Shown in pieces: positions 1-6,602 of a stretch of DNA of 8,498 nucleotides (position 1 is the stretch's first letter; every line of letters begins with the position of its first letter). Origin of the DNA: CAIUVD01 sp044338255 (GTDB taxonomy: Bacteria > Planctomycetota > UBA11346); contig JBIILZ010000141.1 in assembly GCA_044338255.1 (NCBI GenBank), positions 1 through 8,498 on the forward strand, read 5' to 3'. Below the pieces are notes generated by a model, which saw only the letters and a program-made list of their open reading frames with translations, was not told the origin of the DNA and ran no database searches. The position numbers and the translations under genes are program-made.

Positions 1-1
1 C

Positions 2-100
2 CTGGTCAACAAAAACGGATGGATCTGCATCGCCCTACAGGCGCTTGGTATTTCAGAAGATTGCATCAAGCCCGTGCTTTCACGATTGGCATTATATTAA
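2..100 (+). CDS. C-terminal fragment of an unidentified protein (cut by window edge)
   Basis: An open frame enters from the left edge and ends at TAA (98-100), giving 32 residues that begin LVNKNGWICIALQALG and end in LSRLALY. The mix of hydrophobic and charged residues looks like a genuine protein tail, but 32 residues are too few to assign a family. It runs in the same direction as the DUF4450 gene, which starts 130 bp later, so the two could be co-transcribed. The spacing and the promoter-like sequence just before 231 make a separate transcript at least as likely. I do not recognise the product. Confidence 0.4.
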   Translation: MVNKNGWICIALQALGISEDCIKPVLSRLALY

Positions 101-130
101 AATTCGAACTCTTGAGTGTGCGATCTGTCA

Positions 131-160
131 AACCGCACTGCGGCAGCCCCTGAGCTGGGG
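131..160. other. Two small GC-rich inverted repeats downstream of the partial gene
   Basis: CCGC-act-GCGG is followed at once by CCCC-tgagct-GGGG, about 35-60 bases after the stop at 100. They could be a weak transcription end or an mRNA structure. There is no T-run after them, so a standard intrinsic terminator is not supported. Confidence 0.2.
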
Positions 161-218
161 AGAAGAGAATTGGATACAGGGCAGGCGGTTCCTGGCATAG
201 TGGGGGGAGATTATCAGG

Positions 219-231
219 TAGAATATAGGCA
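219..231 (+). promoter_or_regulatory. Candidate -10 element for a leaderless transcript of the DUF4450 gene
   Basis: TAGAAT at 219-224 matches the TATAAT consensus at 5 of 6 positions and ends six bases before the ATG at 231, so transcription would begin at or next to the start codon. No Shine-Dalgarno sequence lies at a useful distance; the G-run at 202-208 is about 20 bases away. I see no good -35 box. Both points agree with leaderless initiation but are only suggestive. Confidence 0.3.
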
Positions 232-3200
232 TGACTATTAGCCTCGGTGACGCACTTCACTTGCCCGACGGCGACGCTATCCGCGTGGTCGCGCCACGGC
301 ATTTCGACAACCGCCCTCTGTACGGCGACCATCGCGCCTGCGCCCTGCTGGCGGGTGAGCGGCCGCAGTTCCGCTTGCTGCGTTCACCCTGGCCCTGCGG
401 TACCTTGACGCTGGCGTTGCTTGAGAAGGGGCAGGCCCTGTGGCTGCACGACTGGCGTAACATCACCGCCCGCTACCGGGCCGGGGTCATGACCTGGACG
501 CTGCAGGATGAACGTTTTCCCGGTATCGTGGTGGACCTGGAAGCCGCCTGCCTGGCCGAGGGTGAGGGGGCCACGGTCCGTTGTGTGGTGCGCGGTGCCG
601 AAGCCGGCGTGCGCGTGGTGTGGGCGTACGGCGGTGCCACGCCATTTTCCGACAGCAACCTTTTCGCCCACGCCGATCCAGGCATGCATCCCTCCGTCTC
701 GGCCCAGGCGGCCATCGGCGAGCAGGTGGGTGGCAGCCTCAGTCGCCTCATCACCGGCTTTCTCCCTGATGACTGCCGCGAGAACCGCCCCCATTGTGAT
801 GGGGGCGGCTTCCAACTTGCACCGCCACGGGCGGAGGGCGGTTTTTCGGTCTGGGGCCGTTGCAGCGCCGGCACCTATCGCCTCGGGGACGCCAGCGCCT
901 GGGCCCGGCCTGAGGAACTGATCGTCAGCGCTCCCGCCGACTTGCCGCTGATCTGCGGTGAGGCTCCGGCTGATGACGAACTGTTCTGGAGCCTGCGCTG
1001 CGGCAGCAGCTCAGTGCCGTCGGTGCTCAACCGTCCCGCGGCCGACATGGCCGCCGCCCGGGCGCGGGCCGACCGGCTCGCTGCCCAGGTGCGAATCGAA
1101 TCGCCGGACCTCTGGCTGAATGCCGCCATGGCCCAGGTGACCACGGCGATGGATGCCTGCTGGTACGCCCCGGTATTCGTCCACGGCGCCATGTCGTGGA
1201 ACCGACCCTTCCCGGGTTGGCGCTCGTTGTACGGGCCGACCGCCCTGGGCTGGATCGAGCGGGTGCGCGAGCAGGCACGCTACTATCTCGCCTCGCAGAT
1301 CCGTGATGGCGGCCCCACGGGTGACGCCCGCGACGAGAACCTCCGGGGCTGCCTGCCTGCCGCGGACTCCCGGTACTATGGCCGGGGACGCATCGTGCAG
1401 GACCAGCACATGTACAATATGCAGACTGTCTTTTTCGACATGCTCATCCATGCCTGGCGTTGGAGCGCCGACGCGGAGTTGGAAACCCTGCTGCGTCCCG
1501 CCCTGGAACTGCACCTCGAATGGATGCGTGACTGTTTCGATGCTGATCAGGACGGCGTCTACGAAAGCGTCCTCGATACCTGGGCCAGCGATTCGATGTG
1601 GTACAATGGGGGCGGCACCGCCCAGGCCTCATCCTACGCGTTCAACGGGCATCGCGCCGCCGCTGAACTCGCGGATCGTGCCGGCGATGGTGTGGCGGCG
1701 ACGCGTCATCGTGCCCAGGCGGAGCGCATCCGCGTCGCCGTCGTCGCCTCGCTGTGGTCGCCAGAACGAGCCCACCTGGGTGAATACCTAGAAGCGTTGG
1801 GTCATCGACGCCGTCACGATGCGGCTGGCATCTATACGGTCTGCCTGCCGATCGACGCCGGCCTGCTCGGTGGCGACCAAGCGCTGAGCCACGTCCGCTT
1901 CGGCGAATGGGGCCTTGAGCGGGTGCCCATGACCCTGGGCGGTTGCCAGGTGTCCACCTCCAACAGCGTGCCCTATACGTGGTCGGTCCGCGAACTGGAC
2001 ACTGCCGACACCTGCCATCTCGCCCTCGCCAATTATCAGGTCGGCCGTGGCGACGATGGCTGGAAGCTGCTCAGCGGCTGCCTGCGTGAATCCCTCTACC
2101 GTTCGCCGGTGCCCGGCGGCATCGTCTGCCAGACCACCAGTGAACCCAATCCCCACACCGATTTTTGCGAATCGGTGAGCATGATGGCACGCACCATCAT
2201 CGAAGGTCTTTTTGGCCTGCGGCCGGATCGTCCCGCCGGCCTCGTCCAGTTCGCACCGTGCGTGCCTGAGGCCTGGGATCACGCCGCGCTCAGCACCCCG
2301 GACGCCAGTCTGCACTTCCGCCGCTCTGACGGAGTCGATCACTGGCGCGTGACGCTGACCCAGGCCGCCGCCATCGAATTACGCGTTCCCGTTCCCGGTC
2401 TTGAACTGGTAGGAGTGGAGACGACCGGCACCTGGCGGTGCGAACCTGGTCTCGGCCACGCCGATCTGGTGGTGACCGGTCCTGCCGGCCTTGCCCTCGA
2501 GGTCAGCATCCGCTGGAAGCATCGGCGTCACTCCGTGCCGCTGCGGAGGGTTGACGTCACCACCGGCAGCCCGGTGCGCTTGGCGGTGGATGGTGCCCGC
2601 ATCACCGGCTGGTCCGATCCCCAGGGTGCGCTCAGCGAGGTCGTCCTGCTTGAAGATGGTGCACTGAGCGCCCGGACGACAGCCAGCACATTGCCCGAAC
2701 GTACGGCAATGATCAACCTCAGCGCCGGCCAGCTGCACTGGCGCGAGGCCGTCGCCCTCGTGCAAGGGCAGCACCCCGTTCCCCGGCCCCTGCCCGCGCC
2801 CGATGCCCGCTTCATCACCTGTGGGATCGAGTCGATCTTCAATGGCGATCTGCGCACGCTGTTCGCCCAGGATTATCGCGCACCCCGGCCTGACGGCAGC
2901 TGCGCCAGCATCGGCTACGACGGCTGGTCGCCGTGGACATTTCCCTTCTGGAATAAAAAGCCGCCGGCCATCGATTTCTCGGCTGCCGCCGGATTGCGCG
3001 ATCCCCAGGGTCGATTGCTGCTACCCCCCGGCGTGCCCTTCGCCTGGGACGGTGGCGAGTGCAACGCGGCCTGTACCAGTCTGTGGGAGCGCTGGCCGAC
3101 TCGACTCGCAACCCCATTGAGCGGTCGTGGCCGACGACTGTGGTTGTTACTGGCCGCCGCCACCAACCACATGCAGGTGGGCCTCGCCAATGCCCGGGTG

Positions 3201-3464
3201 GGTCTGCGATATGCCGATGGCGACGAGACCCTGAGTGCCCTGGAACATCCACGAGATATCTGGTCCATTGATGGCGCCTACCGCAGTCAGGATGCCTTCG
3301 CCCTGCCGGCCCAGGCGCCCCATCAGGCGCAACTCGGCAACGCCTGCCGCGTCAACCTCGTCCCCATCGTCCTCCGTCCCGATGTCGACCTCATGGAATT
3401 TAGCCTCGAAACCCTCTCCCCCGAAGTGGTGGTGGCCCTGTTGGCAGTGACCATTGAGATGTAA
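231..3464 (+). CDS. DUF4450 / (alpha/alpha)6 six-hairpin glycosidase-like protein
   Basis: This 1077-residue protein matches my knowledge of DUF4450 proteins, which are large glycosidase-like proteins of polysaccharide-utilisation loci. The N-terminal beta domain (about 1-270) has the typical PLYG, ERPQFRL and WAYGGA (W131-A136) segments. The central part (about 290-670) looks like a six-hairpin toroid, with D368-E369, a YESVLDTW stretch (E445, D449) and a CESVSMM...EGLFGLRPD segment (E647-D666) near its end. Those acidic residues are the candidate catalytic ones; I cannot say which act. The C-terminal third (about 675-1077) is beta-rich and jelly-roll-like. An in-frame TAG at 219 fixes the start at 231. 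No signal peptide or membrane segment is visible, which suggests a cytoplasmic enzyme acting on imported oligosaccharides. The gene is clearly more GC-rich than its right-hand neighbours. Substrate unknown. Confidence 0.85.
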   Translation: MTISLGDALHLPDGDAIRVVAPRHFDNRPLYGDHRACALLAGERPQFRLLRSPWPCGTLTLALLEKGQALWLHDWRNITARYRAGVMTWTLQDERFPGIVVDLEAACLAEGEGATVRCVVRGAEAGVRVVWAYGGATPFSDSNLFAHADPGMHPSVSAQAAIGEQVGGSLSRLITGFLPDDCRENRPHCDGGGFQLAPPRAEGGFSVWGRCSAGTYRLGDASAWARPEELIVSAPADLPLICGEAPADDELFWSLRCGSSSVPSVLNRPAADMAAARARADRLAAQVRIESPDLWLNAAMAQVTTAMDACWYAPVFVHGAMSWNRPFPGWRSLYGPTALGWIERVREQARYYLASQIRDGGPTGDARDENLRGCLPAADSRYYGRGRIVQDQHMYNMQTVFFDMLIHAWRWSADAELETLLRPALELHLEWMRDCFDADQDGVYESVLDTWASDSMWYNGGGTAQASSYAFNGHRAAAELADRAGDGVAATRHRAQAERIRVAVVASLWSPERAHLGEYLEALGHRRRHDAAGIYTVCLPIDAGLLGGDQALSHVRFGEWGLERVPMTLGGCQVSTSNSVPYTWSVRELDTADTCHLALANYQVGRGDDGWKLLSGCLRESLYRSPVPGGIVCQTTSEPNPHTDFCESVSMMARTIIEGLFGLRPDRPAGLVQFAPCVPEAWDHAALSTPDASLHFRRSDGVDHWRVTLTQAAAIELRVPVPGLELVGVETTGTWRCEPGLGHADLVVTGPAGLALEVSIRWKHRRHSVPLRRVDVTTGSPVRLAVDGARITGWSDPQGALSEVVLLEDGALSARTTASTLPERTAMINLSAGQLHWREAVALVQGQHPVPRPLPAPDARFITCGIESIFNGDLRTLFAQDYRAPRPDGSCASIGYDGWSPWTFPFWNKKPPAIDFSAAAGLRDPQGRLLLPPGVPFAWDGGECNAACTSLWERWPTRLATPLSGRGRRLWLLLAAATNHMQVGLANARVGLRYADGDETLSALEHPRDIWSIDGAYRSQDAFALPAQAPHQAQLGNACRVNLVPIVLRPDVDLMEFSLETLSPEVVVALLAVTIEM

Positions 3465-3526
3465 TGACACGGATGCTGGGCAAGAAAGATGGGGGCAGCC
3501 AGGCGCTCGCCTTGTCGAAGGACTTC

Positions 3527-3543
3527 ATGCGGTAAAGTTTACC
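3527..3543. promoter_or_regulatory. Palindromic candidate operator GGTAAAGTTTACC
   Basis: Positions 3531-3543 read GGTAAA-G-TTTACC, a perfect inverted repeat of 6+1+6. The left arm lies in ATGCGGTAAA (3527-3536), and the same ten bases occur on the minus strand upstream of pseudopilin 1 (6194-6185). A one-mismatch version lies upstream of pseudopilin 2 (8254-8245). A dimeric regulator site is plausible, but it lies about 355 bp from the next plus-strand gene, so its target is uncertain. Confidence 0.35.
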
Positions 3544-3630
3544 TGTAGGCTGTGGAGAACAGCTCAAGAGGACTTTTCCTAAACCTAATCCGCTCACCGT
3601 TGGTGAATCTACTCCAGCTCAAAATCGACC

Positions 3631-3873
3631 TCATGTGCTGCCATCAATAATAGAATAGATACAGGCTAACTCGTCGCTTGCCGGCTTCCATTTACCATTA
3701 CTCAAATGGTGAACGTGTATCTGCCGATTTTCTCTACTAGGAAGCAAGAGAATGGCACTTTTCCGATAAAAAACGTCCTCGGAAACTAATCGTATGGCTA
3801 GGTCAGACCATCCTCGGATGGTGATTGTCCGATACAATCTACAGCAAAAGGACATAGTTATTCCAACATTCAT
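3631..3873 (-). CDS. Doubtful small hypothetical protein
   Basis: An 80-codon open frame runs from ATG at 3873 to TGA at 3631. A second ATG (MSFCCRLYRTIT...) has a GGA-containing sequence about nine bases upstream and would be the better start, giving 74 residues. The product is mildly basic, with no signal peptide, no membrane segment and no motif I recognise. It fills an otherwise gene-free gap on the strand opposite both neighbours. It may be a real orphan gene, a remnant, or chance. Codon use shows none of the strong third-position GC of the gene at 231-3464. Confidence 0.25.
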   Translation of the reverse strand: MNVGITMSFCCRLYRTITIRGWSDLAIRLVSEDVFYRKSAILLLPSRENRQIHVHHLSNGKWKPASDELACIYSIIDGST

Positions 3874-3889
3874 GCTTCAGTAACATCAC

Positions 3890-3893
3890 GAGG
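3890..3893 (+). promoter_or_regulatory. Ribosome-binding site that sets the CBM-like start
   Basis: GAGG at 3890-3893 is five bases before the ATG at 3899. This supports that ATG over the overlapping GTG at 3893, which would add only two residues and would overlap the site itself. Confidence 0.6.
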
Positions 3894-3898
3894 TGTGT

Positions 3899-4411
3899 AT
3901 GAAATCCACGATCATCGCTCTGCTTTACGCCGCCAGTTTGACGGCCGCCGATACCACCTTGCTAGAGGGTGATTTGGGCTCTTTCGTCAATGATCGGGCC
4001 ATCCGGACCACAGTGGTTCTGGTCGATGGGGCGGACCAGGGCGGCAAGGTCCTACAAGTACGCGTGAGCGAGATGCCGGAAGCTCCGTGGAAGGCGCAGG
4101 CCTGGACCTCGTCCATTTCTGCCCCAATCGACACCGGGGACACCCTGGTAATTACCCTGAAGGCCCGTTGCGTAGAGCCGGCTGGAGACGTGGGGAAATT
4201 GTGCATTCTGGTCGGGCAAAACTGCCCGCCCTACCAGGAGGTAGCGACAAAGACCATCCAGATCGGGGCAGACTGGAAGGAGTATACCTTCAATGCGGTA
4301 TCGTCGCTCGATATTCCAGCTGGCCAGGTTCGGGTCGGCTTTCTTGCCGGATACAAGGTCCAGACCATCGAGATCTCCAGTATGACGGCGATCAGCCGCA
4401 GAACGCCGTAA
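3899..4411 (+). CDS. Secreted single-domain carbohydrate-binding-like protein (CBM4/9-like)
   Basis: The product is 170 residues long. Residues 1-17 (MKSTIIALLYAASLTAA) are a classic signal peptide: a lysine, a hydrophobic core, and a likely cut after A17. The rest reads as one beta jelly-roll of the CBM4/9 'carbohydrate-binding domain' type. It shows a mid-domain segment with GDTLVITLKAR, a Pro-Pro loop, then 'DWKEYTFNA' and a closing 'GQVRVGFLAGYKVQTIEISSM' style strand pair, which is the usual order in these modules. No catalytic domain is attached, so its likely role is to bind a polysaccharide outside the cytoplasm or to act with a partner. It converges on the SGNH esterase with only 15 bases between the stop codons. 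The fold call is from pattern; the ligand is unknown. Confidence 0.7.
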   Translation: MKSTIIALLYAASLTAADTTLLEGDLGSFVNDRAIRTTVVLVDGADQGGKVLQVRVSEMPEAPWKAQAWTSSISAPIDTGDTLVITLKARCVEPAGDVGKLCILVGQNCPPYQEVATKTIQIGADWKEYTFNAVSSLDIPAGQVRVGFLAGYKVQTIEISSMTAISRRTP

Positions 4412-4426
4412 TTTACCCCGGCACTC

Positions 4427-5317
4427 TCAGGCGAACAGCCCGACGATGCGCTGTTCAAGTTCCCTTGCCGAGGTTTCAGCCTCGGCGAAGGGAAGGCCTT
4501 GGGGCAAATTGGGGCGGGTGTGGGGGATGCGGCTGAGCCAGGCATCGCGGAACAATTCTTGTCGCTGTCTGACTAGGTTCGGAAGTTCGGTCAGCCCCAT
4601 TGGAAGTAGCGACTCCAGGGATGACGCCGCGACAGCGGCATCGTCCCCCAGGGCGGCGAACATGCCCTGGGCCATGGCCCAATGGCCGCTGTCGTCGGGG
4701 TGGACGCCATCAATGCTGAAGGTCGCCGACGGATTATCGCGTCGCCGATTGGCGAGAGCTGTTACCATCGGATGATGCAAATCGATCACCGTCCAGCCCT
4801 CGTCGCGCTGGGTCAGCAGCCACTCGGCATATCGGGTGAGGACTTGGTCATACAGCGGATGGCAGAGAGCCTGGGGAGCCCCGGCATCGTAGGCCGGCGG
4901 GGTGCAGTGGACGATCTGCAGCGAACGCTGTATAATAGCATCCCGCAGTCGGTGATGTCCATCCTGAAATGAGCGGAAACATGGTTCATTCCAGGCCGCA
5001 CCATGGCCATCATTCATGCCATAGCACGCAATTACCAATTCTGGCTGAAACGCATCCAAGGTGCGTTCCAGCCGCTGCGATAAACTCGGCCGGGGGAAGC
5101 CGTAGCGTCGAACGTGTTCCCCGTCATCCTGGTGATTGCCGATCGTCTCGCTTGGTAAACCGAGGTTGGTCAACTGCACCAGACGATCAGGATATTGACA
5201 ACGGAGGCGACTTTCCAAGGCAACCACCCAACCACCGGCATGGGTGATGCTGTCGCCGAGAATAAGCACCCGCTTTTCGGTGAGTGCTTCAGAATGATAG
5301 ACGCGGTCGCATCGCAT
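4427..5317 (-). CDS. SGNH/GDSL-family hydrolase, probable carbohydrate esterase
   Basis: This 296-residue protein carries the SGNH blocks in order. Block I is ILGDSITHAGG with nucleophile S23. Block II is the glycine in NLGLPSET (G53). Block III is YGMND (G100, N102). Block V is DGVHPDDSGH (D203, H206). The length is normal to slightly long, with a helical tail after about 215. Such enzymes cleave esters, often acetyl groups on sugars. No signal peptide is visible, so it is probably cytoplasmic. The chosen start (5317) has GGGAG six bases upstream; the open frame extends 57 residues further, but that part overlaps pseudopilin 1 and reads as non-coding. The gene begins 16 bases after the pseudopilin 1 stop on the same strand, so the two are probably one operon. 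Substrate not determined. Confidence 0.88.
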   Translation of the reverse strand: MRCDRVYHSEALTEKRVLILGDSITHAGGWVVALESRLRCQYPDRLVQLTNLGLPSETIGNHQDDGEHVRRYGFPRPSLSQRLERTLDAFQPELVIACYGMNDGHGAAWNEPCFRSFQDGHHRLRDAIIQRSLQIVHCTPPAYDAGAPQALCHPLYDQVLTRYAEWLLTQRDEGWTVIDLHHPMVTALANRRRDNPSATFSIDGVHPDDSGHWAMAQGMFAALGDDAAVAASSLESLLPMGLTELPNLVRQRQELFRDAWLSRIPHTRPNLPQGLPFAEAETSARELEQRIVGLFA

Positions 5318-5323
5318 GGAATT

Positions 5324-5328
5324 CTCCC
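5324..5328 (-). promoter_or_regulatory. Ribosome-binding site of the SGNH esterase, inside the duplicated unit
   Basis: Read on the minus strand, GGGAG is followed by six bases and the ATG at 5317. It fixes the start and lies in the 16-base gap after the pseudopilin 1 stop. The same stretch is recognisable after the pseudopilin 2 stop (7436-7441), where no start codon follows. Confidence 0.7.
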
Positions 5329-5333
5329 ACTGA

Positions 5334-6083
5334 TTACCAGGTAGTGCCACCGCTATACGCCGTAGTGGTGGTAAAGGTGGTATACGCCTGGGTAAGTGAC
5401 TGCAGTTCGACGTGTCCGTCGACATACAACACATTTGCCTTGGCCCGATGGACATAGCCGAAATATTCTTGAAATGTATATAGATCACACTTTTCTAAGG
5501 ACCACGCGCAACCAATATTAGCAAAATTTATGAATTTGCATCTCGTGGTGTCGGCCACCAACGGCGTCAAGGCTGGCTGGGAAATCATTGCCAGGCGTGG
5601 ACTGGTGTTGTGGGCCGTAAGTTGGATTGTCGAGTTGGGATTGGTGGACGGGAGAATATTGCTGGGCGGGAGATATGTATTCATGCCATAGCCAGTGTCC
5701 CAGCGAAGTGTGGTAATAGACCGGATTCGCTTGAAGAGCGGCTCAATGAAAATTCCATCACCTAAGGTCTGGTTGGTATCATTTGCGGTGACTTGCGTTT
5801 TTCCTTTTCCACTACCATAACTGACTGACAGGATGACGTTCCATCCCGCAATCGAATTAGTAGAACCGGTATTATCCATCGGAATTGGCAGGAAGCCGCG
5901 CCAATCATTGGCATAGGCTCTGAAGGCCAAGTTTTGCTGTCGCAGATTTGACATGCATTTGGTCGAGATGGCCATGTTGCGAACGGTGCCGATCACCGGT
6001 AGCAGCATCGCTGCAATTACGACGATGATGGATATCACCACCAGCAGTTCGATCAGCGTAAAGCCATCTTTTGAAGAACTCAT
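5334..6083 (-). CDS. Type II-secretion/type IV pilin-like protein (pseudopilin) 1 with H-X9-DG motif
   Basis: The product is 249 residues. A short class III leader (MSSSKDG) is followed by F8-T-L-I-E12 and a hydrophobic helix to about residue 30. Prepilin peptidase would cut after G7 and methylate F8, and the glutamate at mature position 5 is present. After the helix comes the KCMSNLRQQNLAFRAYAND segment usual in PVC pseudopilins. Near the end H212 and D222-G223 form the H-X9-DG signature (TIGR04294-type), and the protein ends in Trp. The start at 6083 is preferred because GGAG lies six bases upstream and the leader is then the usual short length; the frame could extend 17 residues. It is the first gene of a likely operon with the SGNH esterase. 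It is about 60% identical by eye to pseudopilin 2, mostly at the two ends. Confidence 0.9.
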   Translation of the reverse strand: MSSSKDGFTLIELLVVISIIVVIAAMLLPVIGTVRNMAISTKCMSNLRQQNLAFRAYANDWRGFLPIPMDNTGSTNSIAGWNVILSVSYGSGKGKTQVTANDTNQTLGDGIFIEPLFKRIRSITTLRWDTGYGMNTYLPPSNILPSTNPNSTIQLTAHNTSPRLAMISQPALTPLVADTTRCKFINFANIGCAWSLEKCDLYTFQEYFGYVHRAKANVLYVDGHVELQSLTQAYTTFTTTTAYSGGTTW

Positions 6084-6149
6084 CACTGACTCCACCTTGC
6101 AAATTGATGACTCATTACTTACGCCTATCCCCATCGCACCAGTTCATTG

Positions 6150-6178
6150 CTTTTAAGCTACGGCGCCCCCGTATGCAA
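6150..6178 (-). promoter_or_regulatory. Weak candidate promoter for pseudopilin 1, with hairpin in the spacer
   Basis: On the minus strand TTGCAT (6178-6173) is followed by 17 bases and TAAAAG (6155-6150). Each is only a partial match to sigma-70 boxes. The spacer contains the inverted repeat TACGG-cgccc-CCGTA (6159-6173), which can extend by two pairs with one bulged base. A repressor site or an mRNA hairpin are alternative readings. Confidence 0.25.
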
Positions 6179-6184
6179 GTTACA

Positions 6185-6304
6185 TTTACCGCATCTTGAG
6201 ATACATATCTGTTCACTTGAGACATTTCGTTGGACAGGCAGCGTCGCCGTCTCTACGTATATTGTACGGACATCGTCGGTCAGGTAAGGGCACAATTTGG
6301 GCAT
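6185..6304 (-). repeat. Conserved upstream block, copy A (pseudopilin 1)
   Basis: About 120 bp match copy B (8245-8360) upstream of pseudopilin 2. The best parts are TTTACCgCATC at 6185-6195 and a 27-bp stretch at 6211-6237 (GTTCACTTGA, then gACATTTcGTTGG, then aCAG). Both start points are 26 bases apart in each copy, while the 15 bases between them are unrelated. Weaker similarity continues through AAGGGCA (about 6287) to GGCAT (6304). The block begins 102 bases upstream of the pseudopilin 1 start, as expected for an activator-binding region. Confidence 0.65.
6195..6221. promoter_or_regulatory. CTTGAGA direct repeat at 21-bp spacing
   Basis: CTTGAGA occurs at 6195-6201 and 6216-6222 in the same orientation, 21 bp (two helical turns) apart. 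Direct half-sites at this spacing are typical of AraC/XylS-family activators. Between them lies the inverted repeat AGATA-ca-TATCT (6199-6210). Only the second CTTGA is kept in copy B, so the pair is not fully conserved. Confidence 0.3.
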
Positions 6305-6560
6305 CGAAACACATTGCGCTCGTCATTTCAGCGCATGAGTATTAAAAAAAAGGCTCGCAGAGGAATGCTAGAGCTTATTCACAATATCCAGCGGCATGCT
6401 GATCTGGGAGGTGATCGCTGGCTAGGTCCCATGCGTCCAGCGACCGTGTCCCTCAGATTCTTAATGCCCCATAGTTTTACTGCCATACTCAGTCAAGCAG
6501 CACGACGACACTCCGTTCGAGATTCATGGCCAAAGCTCTTGTCGCGAAAGGTTGAATGTC

Positions 6561-6580
6561 TTTGGCTACCTTTGGCTACC
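6561..6580 (+). repeat. Perfect 10-bp tandem duplication
   Basis: TTTGGCTACC is present twice in a row (6561-6570, 6571-6580), ending 22 bases before the preferred ATG of the SASA esterase. It lies in the 5' leader, or in the coding part if a TTG at 6552 is the true start. A further TTT follows, so the unit boundary can be shifted. Confidence 0.8.
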
Positions 6581-6602
6581 TTTCTCGCGGAATGATTCCT
6601 TT

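Larger units (their letters stand above)
3465..3898. other. 434-bp intergenic region
   Basis: This gap is visibly AT-richer than the preceding gene. It holds a 13-bp palindrome (3531-3543), a short inverted repeat at 3807-3822 (ACCATCC-tc-GGATGGT) and a doubtful minus-strand ORF (3631-3873). No intrinsic terminator with a T-run was seen after the DUF4450 stop. TACAAT at 3833-3838 could be a -10 box for the gene at 3899 but has no convincing -35 partner. Confidence 0.5.
6084..6602. other. 519-bp divergent intergenic region between pseudopilin 1 and the SASA esterase
   Basis: The left half (to about 6304) holds the pseudopilin 1 upstream signals described separately. The right half (6305-6602) shows an inverted repeat at 6315-6335 (TGCGCT-9-AGCGCA), an A8 run near 6343-6350 and a 10-bp tandem repeat just before the esterase. 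The plus-strand open frame through this area is not convincing as a gene. Confidence 0.5.

Noticed and set aside
111..116. CTTGAG upstream of the DUF4450 gene as the same site as in the pseudopilin block
   Set aside because: The hexamer also appears inside coding sequence (near 420 and 1915), about as often as expected by chance, and the surrounding bases do not match the block.
66..3470. Many overlapping open frames on both strands within the 231-3464 gene, some over 150 codons
   Set aside because: They are expected shadows of a GC-rich gene: Arg/Pro/Ala-rich or low-complexity products, no motifs, and the main frame carries recognised family features throughout.
5318..5488. 57-residue N-terminal extension of the SGNH esterase
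   Set aside because: It lies inside pseudopilin 1 in another frame, and GGGAG is well placed for the ATG at 5317, where the usual short N-terminus before the GDS motif begins.
6335..6352. A8 run as the T-run of a minus-strand intrinsic terminator
   Set aside because: No stable stem directly precedes it on the minus strand, and there is no minus-strand gene upstream to terminate.
6560..6592. Hairpin formed by GCGAAAGG and CCTTTcTCGC as a terminator
   Set aside because: The stem needs a two-base bulge, encloses the tandem repeat, and has no T-run after it.
6230..6595. Plus-strand 121-codon frame upstream of the SASA esterase
   Set aside because: It overlaps the conserved regulatory block, is arginine-rich with no motif or clear ribosome-binding site, and the corresponding area of copy B does not preserve it.
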